This document shows, one piece after another, positions 9,480 through 19,366 of a stretch of 64,000 nucleotides of DNA. The DNA comes from Proteus penneri (GTDB lineage: Bacteria; Pseudomonadota; Gammaproteobacteria; Enterobacterales; Enterobacteriaceae): contig NZ_PHFJ01000004.1 of NCBI RefSeq assembly GCF_003144535.1, positions 248,001 through 312,000 of the forward strand. The letters are read 5' to 3'. Numbering within the stretch: the stretch's first letter is position 1; each line of letters begins with the position of its first letter. A program made the translations under genes and the position numbers. The notes beneath the pieces were generated by a model. It made no database searches. It was not told the DNA's origin and was given only the letters and a program-made list of their open reading frames with translations.

Positions 9480-9650
9480 GCTATCTACACGTCTCGGTTT
9501 TAGCACTATACAACGTATCCGATGAATACTGGAAGTTACATGGGGATATACCTTCGGTCGATATATCCTGTCCTAATCTTGGGCGTCTCTCGACGTCGTC
9601 AGATCAGTAACCTGTGTTTGTATAGGAGCCTCGCCTAACGAGATACTGCA
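9480..9650 (-). promoter_or_regulatory. M-box (ykoK leader) magnesium riboswitch
   Basis: On the minus strand the sequence contains, in order, the conserved M-box blocks. These are CGTTAGGCGAGGCTCCTATA (about 9641-9622), ACACAGGTTACTG, then GACGACGTCGAGAGACGCCC and AAGATTAGGACAGG. A hairpin around ATATATCGACC/GGTATATCC follows, and then GCTAAAACC. It lies in the leader of mgtE, about 80-250 bases before the start codon. Mg2+ binding normally compacts this RNA and stops expression of the downstream transporter. The boundaries are approximate. Confidence 0.93.
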
Positions 9651-9863
9651 CTTTTCTTGCGAATGCGCGCGCATTATAACCACTCACACTATAATGAAAA
9701 GCACGATAAGGATTTTGTTTAAGTTCTATTGAAAAACAGCCCGTAATATTCATTATGCAATTAAATAATACAATTACATTCGAAACTGATATATAAAAAA
9801 GAAATGAAGTTCTCCTACAATATCAAAAATCATATAGTAAAAGATAATCTGTTTATTAATTGA

Positions 9864-10199
9864 TTATTTAAATGCTAATTTTTGTACTCTTATTTCTTCT
9901 GCCTGTGAAAATATTTCTTTTACTGTTTTACCATCTAATGATTGGCACATTTTACGAGTAATAATATCCGAATTTTTATGACGACCAGCGATCACTAAAT
10001 CATTAAAATTAATATCATTAAGGATCGCTAATTCTATTGCTTCATCAAAACGCGCTTGTTCATCAAGGGGAAGTGAATTGCGCATTTCAACAATTGAGAT
10101 ACGTAGCGACTCTACATTAGAACCATCAAGGGTTTGTTGCGGTTTTTCACAACCAGATAACATGACACTAAACAAACAAATAACTAACATTTTTTTCAT
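9864..10199 (-). CDS. Small predicted lipoprotein (possibly DUF6694)
   Basis: 111 residues with a short signal peptide ending in the lipobox LSGC (Cys17), so the mature part is probably anchored in a membrane facing the periplasm. The mature sequence is helical and charged, with a conserved-looking LDGKTVKEIF segment near residue 87. Its pattern recalls the DUF6694 lipoprotein family, but I am not sure of that. Function unknown. It is transcribed alone between mgtE and hcr. Confidence 0.75.
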   Translation of the reverse strand: MKKMLVICLFSVMLSGCEKPQQTLDGSNVESLRISIVEMRNSLPLDEQARFDEAIELAILNDINFNDLVIAGRHKNSDIITRKMCQSLDGKTVKEIFSQAEEIRVQKLAFK

Positions 10200-10401
10200 A
10201 TATCCCCCCTTATCCAGTCAATAGTTTAAATAATAGCAGAATGTTTATAAGGAAACTCCCACTAACTAAAATATATTTTTAATTAGTCATCGTTGACAAT
10301 ATTTTTATTATTCTGAATAAATAAAAACCTTCTTTAATTAAAAATAAAGAGAAGTATTTTCCAGATTATTCGTTTTTTAATGCGAAGAATAGACATAAAA
10401 A

Positions 10402-10425
10402 ACCCTGTTAATAAATTAACAGGGT
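10402..10425 (-). terminator. Terminator downstream of hcr
   Basis: Stem ACCCTGTTAA (10402-10411) with TTAACAGGGT (10416-10425). The minus-strand 3' side runs into a T tract (TTTTTTATG). Confidence 0.75.
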
Positions 10426-10469
10426 AAAAAACAGGAAAGTAGAAGGAAATATTTAATGGAAAAAAGAGG

Positions 10470-11474
10470 TTAAGCGAGCTCAACATCTCCTTTTAAACGA
10501 CAACTGCATGCTAAGACATAACCTTGAGCTATCTCTTCAGCCGTTAATGTACTGGTGCTGGAAACATCATAATCACCACTAACAATTCGCGTTTTACAAC
10601 TACCACAAACACCTGCACGACAAGCAGCAAAAACGGGTACTTTATTCTCTTCCATTGCCGTTAACAAAGTGACACCAACAGGAACTTTAATTTGCGATAA
10701 TGGATGACGAATAGTCATGGTTAATTGTTCATTTTCATCAACACAAACAGGTTCATCACCAAAACGTTCCATAAAGATATTTTCAGCCGGTACACCAAGA
10801 TTTCTTGCAAAACGTCCTGTATCTTCCATGTAACTATTTGGGCCACAACACATAACAGTACGACTCGCAATATCAGGTACTAACGCTGCTAGTTTTTCTT
10901 GAGAAATGCGTCCACTAAATAACCCTTTATTGTCAGGTAATTTAGACATCATAATAAAATTGAGATTATAGGGATACGCATTGGCTAATTCGATCCACTC
11001 TTTCTCAAAGATAAACTGGCTTTGTTCACGAATATTAAAAATAACCGTGATATCTGCTTTTGGCTGATTATTTAGCAACCAACGTGTCATCGACATTACA
11101 GGGGTAACACCACACCCTGCGGCTAACATTAAATAGCGCGCATCTTCTTTACCTGCACAAGTAAATTCACCTTGGGCATCAGATAACCAAAGATAATCAC
11201 CCGGTTTTACTTGTGATGTTAACCAACCTGAACCGATACCATTTTCTAAACGGCGAACAGTTAAAGTGACAAAAGGGCTTAATCCTGGAGAAGATGAAAT
11301 GGTATAAGCACGCATTATTTCATCACTATTATTGATACTAACCAATGCAAATTGGCCTGGTTTGTATGAATAAAAGTCATGATTAATTAAATTTAGTGTC
11401 CACACTTCAGGGGTTTCCTGAACAATTGAGTGAACCTGCATACGATTAGGACAAAGGGAACTTGGCATCGTCAT
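10470..11474 (-). CDS. hcr: NADH oxidoreductase of hybrid-cluster protein
   Basis: 334 residues. Domain order is an FAD-binding barrel (RAYTISSSP near residue 104), an NAD-binding domain, and a C-terminal plant-type [2Fe-2S] ferredoxin with cysteines in ACRAGVCGSCKTR and LACSC. It passes electrons from NADH to Hcp, and is encoded 57 bp downstream of hcp on the same strand. The gap contains a 7-bp hairpin (CCGAGGC/GCTTCGG) that may tune the Hcp:Hcr ratio. It shares the nitrosative-stress control of hcp. Confidence 0.96.
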   Translation of the reverse strand: MTMPSSLCPNRMQVHSIVQETPEVWTLNLINHDFYSYKPGQFALVSINNSDEIMRAYTISSSPGLSPFVTLTVRRLENGIGSGWLTSQVKPGDYLWLSDAQGEFTCAGKEDARYLMLAAGCGVTPVMSMTRWLLNNQPKADITVIFNIREQSQFIFEKEWIELANAYPYNLNFIMMSKLPDNKGLFSGRISQEKLAALVPDIASRTVMCCGPNSYMEDTGRFARNLGVPAENIFMERFGDEPVCVDENEQLTMTIRHPLSQIKVPVGVTLLTAMEENKVPVFAACRAGVCGSCKTRIVSGDYDVSSTSTLTAEEIAQGYVLACSCRLKGDVELA

Positions 11475-11531
11475 GGATATTTATTCCTTACCGAAGCCCG
11501 TAAGCCTCGGCAATGATGATGAATTAAACGA

Positions 11532-13184
11532 TTAAGCTGAAAGGATCTCTTTAAGATCTTGTTCTGGTGTAGTAATTGAGCGCATACCGAACTTCTCATT
11601 TAAGACCGCCAGCAGATTGTCTGTTAAGAACGCAGGTGCTGTAGGGCCGGTATAAATGTTTTTTACGCCTAATGAAAGCAGAGTTAATAAAATAACAATC
11701 GCTTTTTGCTCAAACCAAGACAAAATTAAGGACAGTGGTAACTCATTGACACCACAGCCTAATTTTTCAGCTAGATTAACTGCTAGCATAATCGCAGAGT
11801 AAGCATCGTTACACTGACCCACATCAAGTAAGCGTGGTAACCCTTCTAAAGTACCAAAATCTAATTTATTAAAGCGGTATTTACCACACGCCAATGTCAT
11901 AATTAAACAATCTTGTGGGATTTCTCTTGCTAAATCAGTGTAATAACTACGCTCACCACGGCCACCATCACAACCACCCACTAAGAAAACGTGACGTAAT
12001 TTTTTCTGTGAAACTAAATCAATCACTGTATCAGCTGCATTTAATAGTGTTTCACGACCAAAACCAACCGTAATTAAATGCTCAATTTCGCTATATGGGA
12101 AACCTTCTAGTGATTGTGCTTGGTCTATCATTTCAGAGAAATCATCACCAGTAATATGTTTTACGCCCGGCCAGCCAACAATACTACGCGTCCAAATACG
12201 ATCACCGTAATTACCCACATTAGGATCAATAATGCAGTTTGATGTCATTAGCACAGGGCCTGGGAATTTCGCAAATTCAATTTGCTGATTCTGCCAACCA
12301 CTACCATAGTTACCCACTAAGTGTTTGTATTTTTTAAGTTCTGGGTAACCGTGAGCAGGTAACATTTCACCATGGGTATAAATGTTGATGCCTTTACCTT
12401 CTGTTTGCTCAAGTAGCATTTGTAAATCTTTCAGGTCATGGCCCGAAATTAATATTGCTTTACCCGCAACAGGGCGCACATTAACCGCAACTGGCGTTGG
12501 GTTACCATAAGCTTGTGTTTCACCTTTATCCAAAATTGCCATAATGCGGAAATTCATTTGGCCAATGCCCATCGCATTTTCTAACAATTCATTCATATCA
12601 GCAGGATCAGTTCCTAACCACGCCATATAACGGTGATACTCTGCATAAATTTCATTGTCGTATTGACCTAAAACATGCGCATGTTCCATATAAGCCGCCG
12701 CGCCTTTTAAGCCATATAAACACAGCATACGTAAACCATGAAGGTCATCACCAATCTGTGCTTTATCACCATTTAAGGCAAAAAGCTGGGCTTGTTTTTG
12801 TAAACTGTCTAAATCATTTCCAGCTAATTGAATTTCAGCTCTTGGATTAGTGACTTGAATCGCTGCATTTTTTGCTAAGGTACGAGATTTTAGACTTTCA
12901 CGGAAATAGATAGCTTCTTTCGCATAACCGACAATACGATCAGAATCAAAGTTGACGTTAGTTAATGTAGAGAAAAAAGCGCGAGGCGCAAAACTGTCTA
13001 CATCATGATCAATAATATCAACACTACGTGCCGCTAATGCCCAAGCAGAAAGCCCTTCCAACACAGCAACCAGTAAATCTTGAAGATCTGAAGTTTCTGC
13101 TGTTTTACCACACATACCTTGCGCATAGGCACAACCATTGCCTACAGGCGTTTTCATTGTTTGTTCACATTGCACACAATACAT
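11532..13184 (-). CDS. hcp: Hydroxylamine reductase / NO-reducing hybrid-cluster protein
   Basis: 550 residues, the usual enterobacterial length. The N-terminal cluster motif is C3, C6, C18 and C25 (spacing CX2C-X11-CX6C), the class II Hcp pattern. The hybrid 4Fe-2S-2O cluster ligands lie in the later conserved blocks (for example [14 protein letters not shown]). Hcp handles nitric oxide and hydroxylamine during anaerobic nitrate or nitrite metabolism. It forms an operon with hcr. An NsrR-like palindrome at 13226-13248 and a weak FNR-like half-site at 13308-13321 lie upstream. Confidence 0.97.
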   Translation of the reverse strand: MYCVQCEQTMKTPVGNGCAYAQGMCGKTAETSDLQDLLVAVLEGLSAWALAARSVDIIDHDVDSFAPRAFFSTLTNVNFDSDRIVGYAKEAIYFRESLKSRTLAKNAAIQVTNPRAEIQLAGNDLDSLQKQAQLFALNGDKAQIGDDLHGLRMLCLYGLKGAAAYMEHAHVLGQYDNEIYAEYHRYMAWLGTDPADMNELLENAMGIGQMNFRIMAILDKGETQAYGNPTPVAVNVRPVAGKAILISGHDLKDLQMLLEQTEGKGINIYTHGEMLPAHGYPELKKYKHLVGNYGSGWQNQQIEFAKFPGPVLMTSNCIIDPNVGNYGDRIWTRSIVGWPGVKHITGDDFSEMIDQAQSLEGFPYSEIEHLITVGFGRETLLNAADTVIDLVSQKKLRHVFLVGGCDGGRGERSYYTDLAREIPQDCLIMTLACGKYRFNKLDFGTLEGLPRLLDVGQCNDAYSAIMLAVNLAEKLGCGVNELPLSLILSWFEQKAIVILLTLLSLGVKNIYTGPTAPAFLTDNLLAVLNEKFGMRSITTPEQDLKEILSA

Positions 13185-13225
13185 ATCGTATTCCTTCTAA
13201 TTATAAGATAACGCTTTATTTTTAT

Positions 13226-13248
13226 AAGTTGCATTCTATATGCAACAT
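13226..13248 (-). promoter_or_regulatory. NsrR-like operator upstream of hcp
   Basis: An 11-1-11 palindrome: AAGTTGCATTC, T, ATATGCAACAT. This matches the form of NsrR sites (AAGATGCATTT-N-AAATGCATCTT), with the GCAT/ATGC core in both arms. It lies 42-64 bp before the hcp start. NsrR is the nitric-oxide-sensing repressor that controls hcp-hcr in E. coli. Confidence 0.75.
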
Positions 13249-13582
13249 AAGAATACGCCATTTTTATCAGAGAGAAAGTGCAATATTGAACAATTTAAAT
13301 GTTGTTTGATCTAACGCAATTTCTAGTGAATCTTTTAATATCTCTTTTTTTATCTTTTGATCTCACATAAGTCTAAAGCCTGCTTTTTTAAACAGATTGC
13401 TTAATCGCATTACACCTTTAATAAGTAAATAAGAAAGAATATTGAAGAATAACGGATGGGTATTTTTTATTTAATTATATAAAGACTGATAGATGAAACG
13501 ATTAAGTTAATTCATTTTTGTTAAATCCGTAATATTCATTACTATTTTTTATAGTTAATATCACCTATTGCATCAATAGCTA

Positions 13583-13628
13583 ATCAAATTATTTCATTTG
13601 ATATATGTTATTGGCACGAGTATTACGA
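13583..13628 (+). promoter_or_regulatory. Possible sigma54 promoter with adjoining inverted repeat
   Basis: TGGCACG at 13612-13618 is a perfect -24 element. It is followed four bases later by TTACGA, one mismatch from the TTGC -12 core (GG and AC ten bases apart). An inverted repeat ATCAAAT/ATTTGAT (13583-13602) lies just upstream. It would start transcription about 40 bp before the aldehyde dehydrogenase ATG. No sigma54 activator gene is in the window, so this is tentative. The rest of the 494-bp hcp-to-dehydrogenase gap is AT-rich with nothing else recognised. Confidence 0.4.
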
Positions 13629-13678
13629 AATGAAACTATAAGTTTAAATGATGCTCACCCCTACATTGGAGATTAAAA

Positions 13679-15160
13679 ATGATTAAATTAAATAATGTTC
13701 CATCAGAATTTCGTCCTCTAGAAAGCTACAAAATGCTAATTGGAGGAGAATGGGTAACTAGCACATCGCAAAAAACAACTAAAACCTATAGCCCTGCAAC
13801 CGGTGAATTACTAAGTGAATACCAATCAGGAAGTGCCGAAGACGTAGATCGCGCAGTCACTGCCGCACGTAATGCATTCAAAACATGGAGTAAAACATCT
13901 CCAGCAGAGCGTCAAGCCCTCTTATTAAAAATTGCAGATCGCTTAGAGCAAGAGCAAGAACGCTTTGCTTGGATTGAATCATTAGATAATGGTAAGCCAC
14001 TCAATGAGTCGAAAAACATAGATTTACCTGCCTCTATTGACCATTTTCGATATTTTGCAGGCGTGATACGCTCTCATACCGATGAAAGTGCCGTCCTAGA
14101 CGAAAATACCATTAGCCTTGTTATTCGTGAACCCATTGGTGTAGTTGGACAAATTATTCCATGGAACTTCCCATTATTAATGGCTGCATGGAAATTAGCG
14201 CCAGCAATTGCCGCGGGTGATACTGTCGTAATAAACCCAGCAACACTGACTTCCCTTTCATTATTAGAGCTAGGTCGTATTTTAAATGAAATATTACCAG
14301 CTGGTGTAATTAATATTGTTACGGGACGTGGATCTGTTGTAGGACAAGCTATTTTAGAGCATCAAGATATTGATAAACTGGCGTTTACAGGTTCTACCAA
14401 TGTGGGTTATACCGTAGCAGAAGCAGCAGCGAAAAAAATGGTTCCAGCAACATTAGAATTAGGCGGTAAATCAGCCAATATTGTGTTCCCTGATGCAAAT
14501 ATGAAAAAAGCAGTCAAATATTCAGCATTAGCTATATTGATGAACCAAGGACAAGCTTGTGAATCAGGTTCGCGTCTGTTCTTACATAAAGATATTCATG
14601 ATGAATTCTTGAAAGCATTAAAAACTGAATTTGAGAGTATTCGTGTCGGTGATCCCCTTGATCCTAATACACAAATGGGTACACAAGTTAGTCAAGATCA
14701 AATGGATACCATCTTAGCCTACGTTGAACTCGCGAAAAAAGAAGGTGCAACTGTTTTAACAGGTGGTGAGCGTATTACGGGTGAAGGCTATGATGACGGA
14801 TTCTTTGTTCGTCCTACTATCATCATCAACGCAACAAACCAAATGCGTGTAGCCCGAGAAGAAATTTTTGGACCTGTATTGTGTGTTATTCCATTCGATA
14901 ATGAAGATGAAGTGATCGAAATGGCGAATGACTCTGAATATGGCCTCGGTGGTGGTGTTTGGACTCAAGATATTAACCGAGCCTTACGTGTTGCAAAAGC
15001 AGTAAGAACTGGTCGTATGTGGGTTAACACTTATCACGAACTCCCAGCTCATGCACCATTTGGGGGTTACAAAAAATCAGGTTTAGGACGTGAAACGCAT
15101 AAAATGATGTTAGATGCTTATAGCCAAGTGAAAAATATCTTCATCAGTCTGAAAGAATAA
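13679..15160 (+). CDS. NAD(P)-dependent aldehyde dehydrogenase
   Basis: Oxidises an aldehyde to the acid; 493 residues, the standard ALDH length. Catalytic Cys294 in GQACESGSR, general base Glu260 in LELGGKS and Asn163 in IPWNFP are present. The lysine that normally binds the adenosine ribose or phosphate (VVLKPAE) is replaced: the sequence reads VVINPATLTS, Asn186. This is unusual and may alter cofactor preference. GGAG lies before the ATG. It is a single-gene unit with a possible sigma54 promoter and its own terminator. The substrate cannot be told; sigma54-driven ALDHs elsewhere act on acetaldehyde. Confidence 0.92.
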   Translation: MIKLNNVPSEFRPLESYKMLIGGEWVTSTSQKTTKTYSPATGELLSEYQSGSAEDVDRAVTAARNAFKTWSKTSPAERQALLLKIADRLEQEQERFAWIESLDNGKPLNESKNIDLPASIDHFRYFAGVIRSHTDESAVLDENTISLVIREPIGVVGQIIPWNFPLLMAAWKLAPAIAAGDTVVINPATLTSLSLLELGRILNEILPAGVINIVTGRGSVVGQAILEHQDIDKLAFTGSTNVGYTVAEAAAKKMVPATLELGGKSANIVFPDANMKKAVKYSALAILMNQGQACESGSRLFLHKDIHDEFLKALKTEFESIRVGDPLDPNTQMGTQVSQDQMDTILAYVELAKKEGATVLTGGERITGEGYDDGFFVRPTIIINATNQMRVAREEIFGPVLCVIPFDNEDEVIEMANDSEYGLGGGVWTQDINRALRVAKAVRTGRMWVNTYHELPAHAPFGGYKKSGLGRETHKMMLDAYSQVKNIFISLKE

Positions 15161-15214
15161 GGTTATCTCTCTTTTCTAAATTCTTATAAATATAATATCT
15201 ATACTCATCTCTTC

Positions 15215-15236
15215 GCCTTCTCCCCAGAAGGCTTTT
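15215..15236 (+). terminator. Terminator of the aldehyde dehydrogenase gene
   Basis: Stem GCCTTCT (15215-15221) with AGAAGGC (15226-15232), CCCC loop, followed by TTTTTATT. Confidence 0.85.
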
Positions 15237-15275
15237 TATTATCTGTAATTTCTCACACTTTAAGTTACCACCATA

Positions 15276-15313
15276 AAAAACCGTATGCCAAATTTTAAGT
15301 GCATACGGTTTTT
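15276..15313 (-). terminator. Terminator of the alanine symporter gene
   Basis: AAAAACCGTATGC paired with GCATACGGTTTTT around a 12-base loop. The T tract on the minus strand comes 35 bp after the symporter stop. Confidence 0.8.
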
Positions 15314-15347
15314 GTGTTGTGTTTTTTAGCCAATAAGTAAGAACGAG

Positions 15348-16748
15348 TTACTCTGCTTTGGCTTCTTTTTTGTTCACTGGATGAGTTTCTTTATTTAACC
15401 CAATATTATCAGCGTTAACATCTTTTATATGATCTCTTGTTAAACGATAAACAACTGGGCTTAATAAAGCTAATGCGATTAAGTTAGGAATAGCCATCAT
15501 TGCATTAAGTGTATCGGCTAACAACCAGACAAACTCTAATGATTGCGTTGCACCAACTGGTAACGCAATTAACCATGCAACCCTAAATGGTGTAATCGCT
15601 TTAGGTCCAAAAAGATATTGCACACATTTCTCACCGTAAAAGCTCCAACCTAAAATCGTGGTAAATGCAAAAATGGCTAATGCAATTGCCACAATATAGT
15701 TACCACCCGGAATAGCGGTAGAGAATGATGCAGCGGTTAATGTTGCTCCACTTTGCCCTGTTAGCCATTGTCCTGTGATAATAATAGTTAATCCTGTTAC
15801 AGAGCAGACAATGATGGTATCAATAAAAGTCCCTAACATCGCAATCAAACCTTGGCGAACAGGATTTTGTGTTTTTGCCGTTGCATGAGCAATAGGCGCA
15901 CTACCCAATCCCGCTTCATTTGAGAAAACACCACGCGCTACACCAAAACGGATCGCAGCCCAAACAGCGGCACCAGCAAACCCACCTTGAGCAGCAACGG
16001 GCGTAAATGCAGATTTAACAATAAGGACAATAGCATCTGGGATCGCAGTTGCATTCAGTGCTAAAACAACAATACCTGCACCAAAATAGCCAACGGTCAT
16101 AATAGGAACTAATTTACCGGCAACATCAGCAATACGCTTAATGCCCCCAATTAATACGGCACCAACTAAAACAACCAGAACAATAGCGGTGATTGTGGTC
16201 GAAATACCAAAGTTACTTTCCAATACATCAGCCACAGAGTTGGCTTGTACTGTATTACCAATACCAAACCCCGCAAAACTACCAAAAACAGCAAAAACAG
16301 TACCTAACCAAACCCAATTTTTACCTAATCCATTTTTGATATAATACATTGGCCCACCGACATAGTTCCCATATTTATCAACTTCACGGAAACGTACAGC
16401 AAGCACAGCTTCTGAATATTTGGTTGCCATTCCCACTAATGCTGTCATCCACATCCAAAACAATGCCCCGGGACCACCTAAGACAACCGCCGTTGCAACA
16501 CCGGCAATATTACCAGTTCCGATAGTGGCAGATAATGCAGTCATCAATGCATTAAATGGCGATATTTGCCCTTCGCCTCTTTTATCATTTTTCTCAAATA
16601 AAAGTTTAAACCCTGTACCTAATTTCCTAATAGGTAAAAAACCAAGTCGAAACTGCATAAAAAGACCGATACCGAGAATACCGACAAGCATCGGAACTCC
16701 CCATACCACGCCATTTATAGCGCTTAATATGTTTGTGATGAAATCCAT
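15348..16748 (-). CDS. Sodium:alanine/glycine symporter (AGCS family)
   Basis: 466 residues with about ten membrane helices. Family signatures are SATIGTGNIAGVATAV near residue 75 and the conserved GLGSAPIAHA loop near residue 280. It imports alanine or glycine with Na+ (AlsT/DagA/YaaJ type). The C-terminal 30 residues are hydrophilic and charged. It is transcribed alone, divergent from clcA. Confidence 0.92.
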   Translation of the reverse strand: MDFITNILSAINGVVWGVPMLVGILGIGLFMQFRLGFLPIRKLGTGFKLLFEKNDKRGEGQISPFNALMTALSATIGTGNIAGVATAVVLGGPGALFWMWMTALVGMATKYSEAVLAVRFREVDKYGNYVGGPMYYIKNGLGKNWVWLGTVFAVFGSFAGFGIGNTVQANSVADVLESNFGISTTITAIVLVVLVGAVLIGGIKRIADVAGKLVPIMTVGYFGAGIVVLALNATAIPDAIVLIVKSAFTPVAAQGGFAGAAVWAAIRFGVARGVFSNEAGLGSAPIAHATAKTQNPVRQGLIAMLGTFIDTIIVCSVTGLTIIITGQWLTGQSGATLTAASFSTAIPGGNYIVAIALAIFAFTTILGWSFYGEKCVQYLFGPKAITPFRVAWLIALPVGATQSLEFVWLLADTLNAMMAIPNLIALALLSPVVYRLTRDHIKDVNADNIGLNKETHPVNKKEAKAE

Positions 16749-16943
16749 AATTTACCCTTTCTCGTCCAAATGTTATCTAAATATGTCTTTTTTGTTATCA
16801 ATTACACTAAAGATGAAAAAGTGAAAATATGCTAGAAAAAAAAACGACTAAATCTAAAATTGATTACGTTATGTGAGAAATATCACTTCAATACAAAATT
16901 ACGCTATCATTACGTTCATTGTTACAATACATAAATCAAAGTT

Positions 16944-18365
16944 ATGCATAACCGTAAATCTATCCAAAATAGCCAAAATGAACGACGTTTTAATTTATTC
17001 AGAAAAGCACAAGAGACCAACCTTGCACCACTGAAAGTCCTGCTACTGTCTGCTATAGTCGGTTCGCTTGCAGGATTAGTAGGTGTTTTATTTGAAAAAA
17101 GCGTGAGTTGGGTTATAAATTTTAGACAAGAAGAGCTCGTCAAAACCTTCACCAATCCTTATGTTCTTGCAATGAGTACATTGCTCTTCTCCTCTATTTT
17201 AGCAATGCTAGGTTACTATTTAGTCAAGAAATTCTCACCGGAATCAGGGGGATCTGGTATCCCTGAAATTGAAGGGGCAATGATAGATATTCGCCCAGTT
17301 CGTTGGTGGCGAGTATTACCAGTAAAATTTATTGCTAGTATTGGAACATTAGGTTCAGGAATGGTATTAGGTCGAGAAGGCCCAACAGTTCAATTAGGCG
17401 CCAATATCGGTCAGCTCGTAAACGATATTTCTCGGGTAAATGATAAAGAGTCACGCCATACTTTATTAGCTACAGGAGCCGCCGCGGGATTAACCGCTGC
17501 TTTTAATGCGCCTCTGGCTGGTATTTTATTTATTATTGAGGAGATGCGACCTCAATTTAAATACAGTCTTATTTCAATTAAAGCGGTCTTTATTGGCGTT
17601 ATTATGTCTTGCATTGTTTTTCGCCTATTTAATGGTGAAGGCGGTGTTATTCATATCGGTAAATTTTCATCTGCACCACTAAATACACTCTGGCTATATT
17701 TAGTTTTGGGGATGTTATTTGGCATTATTGGCGTTATATTCAGTAAATTACTTTTCTATGTCCAAACACAATTCCAACATTTTTATCAAGATAAAACCTC
17801 ACGTTTTGTTTTAACCGGCGGTATTATTGGTGGGCTTTGTGGTCTATTGGCACTAATTATTCCTGAAATTACTGGCGGTGGATTTAGCATTATCCCAGCA
17901 CTCAGTACCGGACAATATTCTCTTATTGCACTGTTACTTTTCTTTATTTTACGAACTATCACATCTATTATCAGTTTTGCCTCTGGTGCTCCTGGCGGTA
18001 TATTCGCACCTACTCTAGCACTTGGTACTCTATTTGGTAGCGCATTCGGATTAACTGCAACCTTGCTTTTCCCTGATTATCAAATTCAAATTGGTACGTT
18101 TGCTATTGCAGGGATGGGCGCGTTATTCGCAGCAACGGTAAGAGCACCTCTAACAGGGATCGTTCTCGTATTAGAAATGACGGATAATTATCAGCTGATC
18201 CTGCCTATGATCATTACCTGTTTAGGTGCAACTATGTTGGCGCAACTATTAGGTGGTCGCCCTATCTATACGGTTTTATTAGAGCGGATATTGCAAAAAT
18301 CTGAGGCAAAAGAGCAAAAAGACCAAACCCTAGATATTAAAAGCAATAAATCACCGCAACAATAA
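16944..18365 (+). CDS. clcA: H+/Cl- exchange transporter
   Basis: 473 residues, the same length as E. coli ClcA. The selectivity motifs GSGIPE (Ser104), GREGPTVQ (gating Glu145) and [10 protein letters not shown] are present. The proton-pathway glutamate is Glu200 in [11 protein letters not shown], so this is an antiporter rather than a channel. It exchanges two chloride ions for one proton across the inner membrane and supports extreme acid resistance. Single-gene unit with a terminator at 18391-18408. Confidence 0.96.
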   Translation: MHNRKSIQNSQNERRFNLFRKAQETNLAPLKVLLLSAIVGSLAGLVGVLFEKSVSWVINFRQEELVKTFTNPYVLAMSTLLFSSILAMLGYYLVKKFSPESGGSGIPEIEGAMIDIRPVRWWRVLPVKFIASIGTLGSGMVLGREGPTVQLGANIGQLVNDISRVNDKESRHTLLATGAAAGLTAAFNAPLAGILFIIEEMRPQFKYSLISIKAVFIGVIMSCIVFRLFNGEGGVIHIGKFSSAPLNTLWLYLVLGMLFGIIGVIFSKLLFYVQTQFQHFYQDKTSRFVLTGGIIGGLCGLLALIIPEITGGGFSIIPALSTGQYSLIALLLFFILRTITSIISFASGAPGGIFAPTLALGTLFGSAFGLTATLLFPDYQIQIGTFAIAGMGALFAATVRAPLTGIVLVLEMTDNYQLILPMIITCLGATMLAQLLGGRPIYTVLLERILQKSEAKEQKDQTLDIKSNKSPQQ

Positions 18366-18390
18366 AATTCACTTAAACAGATAAAAAAAC

Positions 18391-18408
18391 ACCCCAATTA
18401 TTTGGGGT
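18391..18408. terminator. Terminator between clcA and tehB
   Basis: Stem ACCCCAA with TTGGGGT and a 4-base loop, A-rich before and T-rich after. It sits between convergent genes. Confidence 0.75.
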
Positions 18409-18433
18409 ATTTAAAAGAGATAATAGTTATTAA

Positions 18434-19288
18434 CTATTTTTTGCGTGCGATTAAAGTAGCAAAATTTAAGGCGATACGATTACCATTGGCATCTGTTTTA
18501 TGTAAATGACCTGGGTTTTCATTATATTTGATGATTTCCCAGTCTTTATAATAATCCGCTAACTCGCCTTGACGTAAAAAGGTCTTAAAAGGAATTTCTG
18601 CAGGATCACTATTTGACGATTCAACAGGACAAACAATTACATTGATACCGTTAGAGTTGGTACATTCCTGCATATTTTTAATAATACTTTCAATACGCTC
18701 CCGTTGGCAGAACATCAATACAACGGTTGAAAGGATAATATCGTATTTCTCTGTAAGTGAAGCTTCATTAATATCATATAAGCCACTTTTTACCGCTAAT
18801 CCTGTTTTGGTTTTAACTGTTTCAATAGCATCAATATGTGAAGCATTAATATCTAACGCTGTTACATCATAACCTTGAGACGCTAAATAAAAGCTGTTTC
18901 GACCACGACCAGCACCTAAATCTAACACCTTACAAGGCTGGGTAAACGTTGCCATATAGCGTACTTCAGAATGGGGTAATGATAAGTCGTTTTCTTTAAA
19001 TAACTTATCTTCTGGAGCACATAAAAAAGAGAGCTGGCAACGTACATCATCACTCGCTTTATCAATTTTATGCCACTGTTGAGGCTGAATTAGAGGTGGT
19101 TGGTTTTCTATATCACAATCCACCGAAATTTGTGAACCATCATCATTAAATACAATAAATGTCATATTACCTTGAAGGACTCGCATTTGAGCATAAGTAC
19201 CTTCCTTTGTATTGTGGCGTTCTAACAACGCTAAAGGAATGGATGTGCGAGTCCACTCTGGCATTGTTTTATAATTTACAAGTTCCAT
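18434..19288 (-). CDS. tehB: Tellurite-resistance SAM methyltransferase, long form
   Basis: 284 residues from the second of two adjacent ATGs, which is seven bases after GAGG; the first ATG is only four bases away. Residues 1-90 form the small beta domain (DUF1971-like) found in the Haemophilus-type long TehB. Residues 95-284 form the methyltransferase with VLDLGAGRGRNSFYLASQG as SAM-binding motif I and a TALDIN acidic loop. TehB methylates tellurite and related oxyanions using S-adenosylmethionine. No tehA is adjacent. Confidence 0.93.
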   Translation of the reverse strand: MELVNYKTMPEWTRTSIPLALLERHNTKEGTYAQMRVLQGNMTFIVFNDDGSQISVDCDIENQPPLIQPQQWHKIDKASDDVRCQLSFLCAPEDKLFKENDLSLPHSEVRYMATFTQPCKVLDLGAGRGRNSFYLASQGYDVTALDINASHIDAIETVKTKTGLAVKSGLYDINEASLTEKYDIILSTVVLMFCQRERIESIIKNMQECTNSNGINVIVCPVESSNSDPAEIPFKTFLRQGELADYYKDWEIIKYNENPGHLHKTDANGNRIALNFATLIARKK

Positions 19289-19366
19289 CATTCAACCTCA
19301 CTTAAGATGCATTTTAAATACATCTTATTGTAATCACGATCTTTCGTAAAGAAGGTTTTATCAAGA

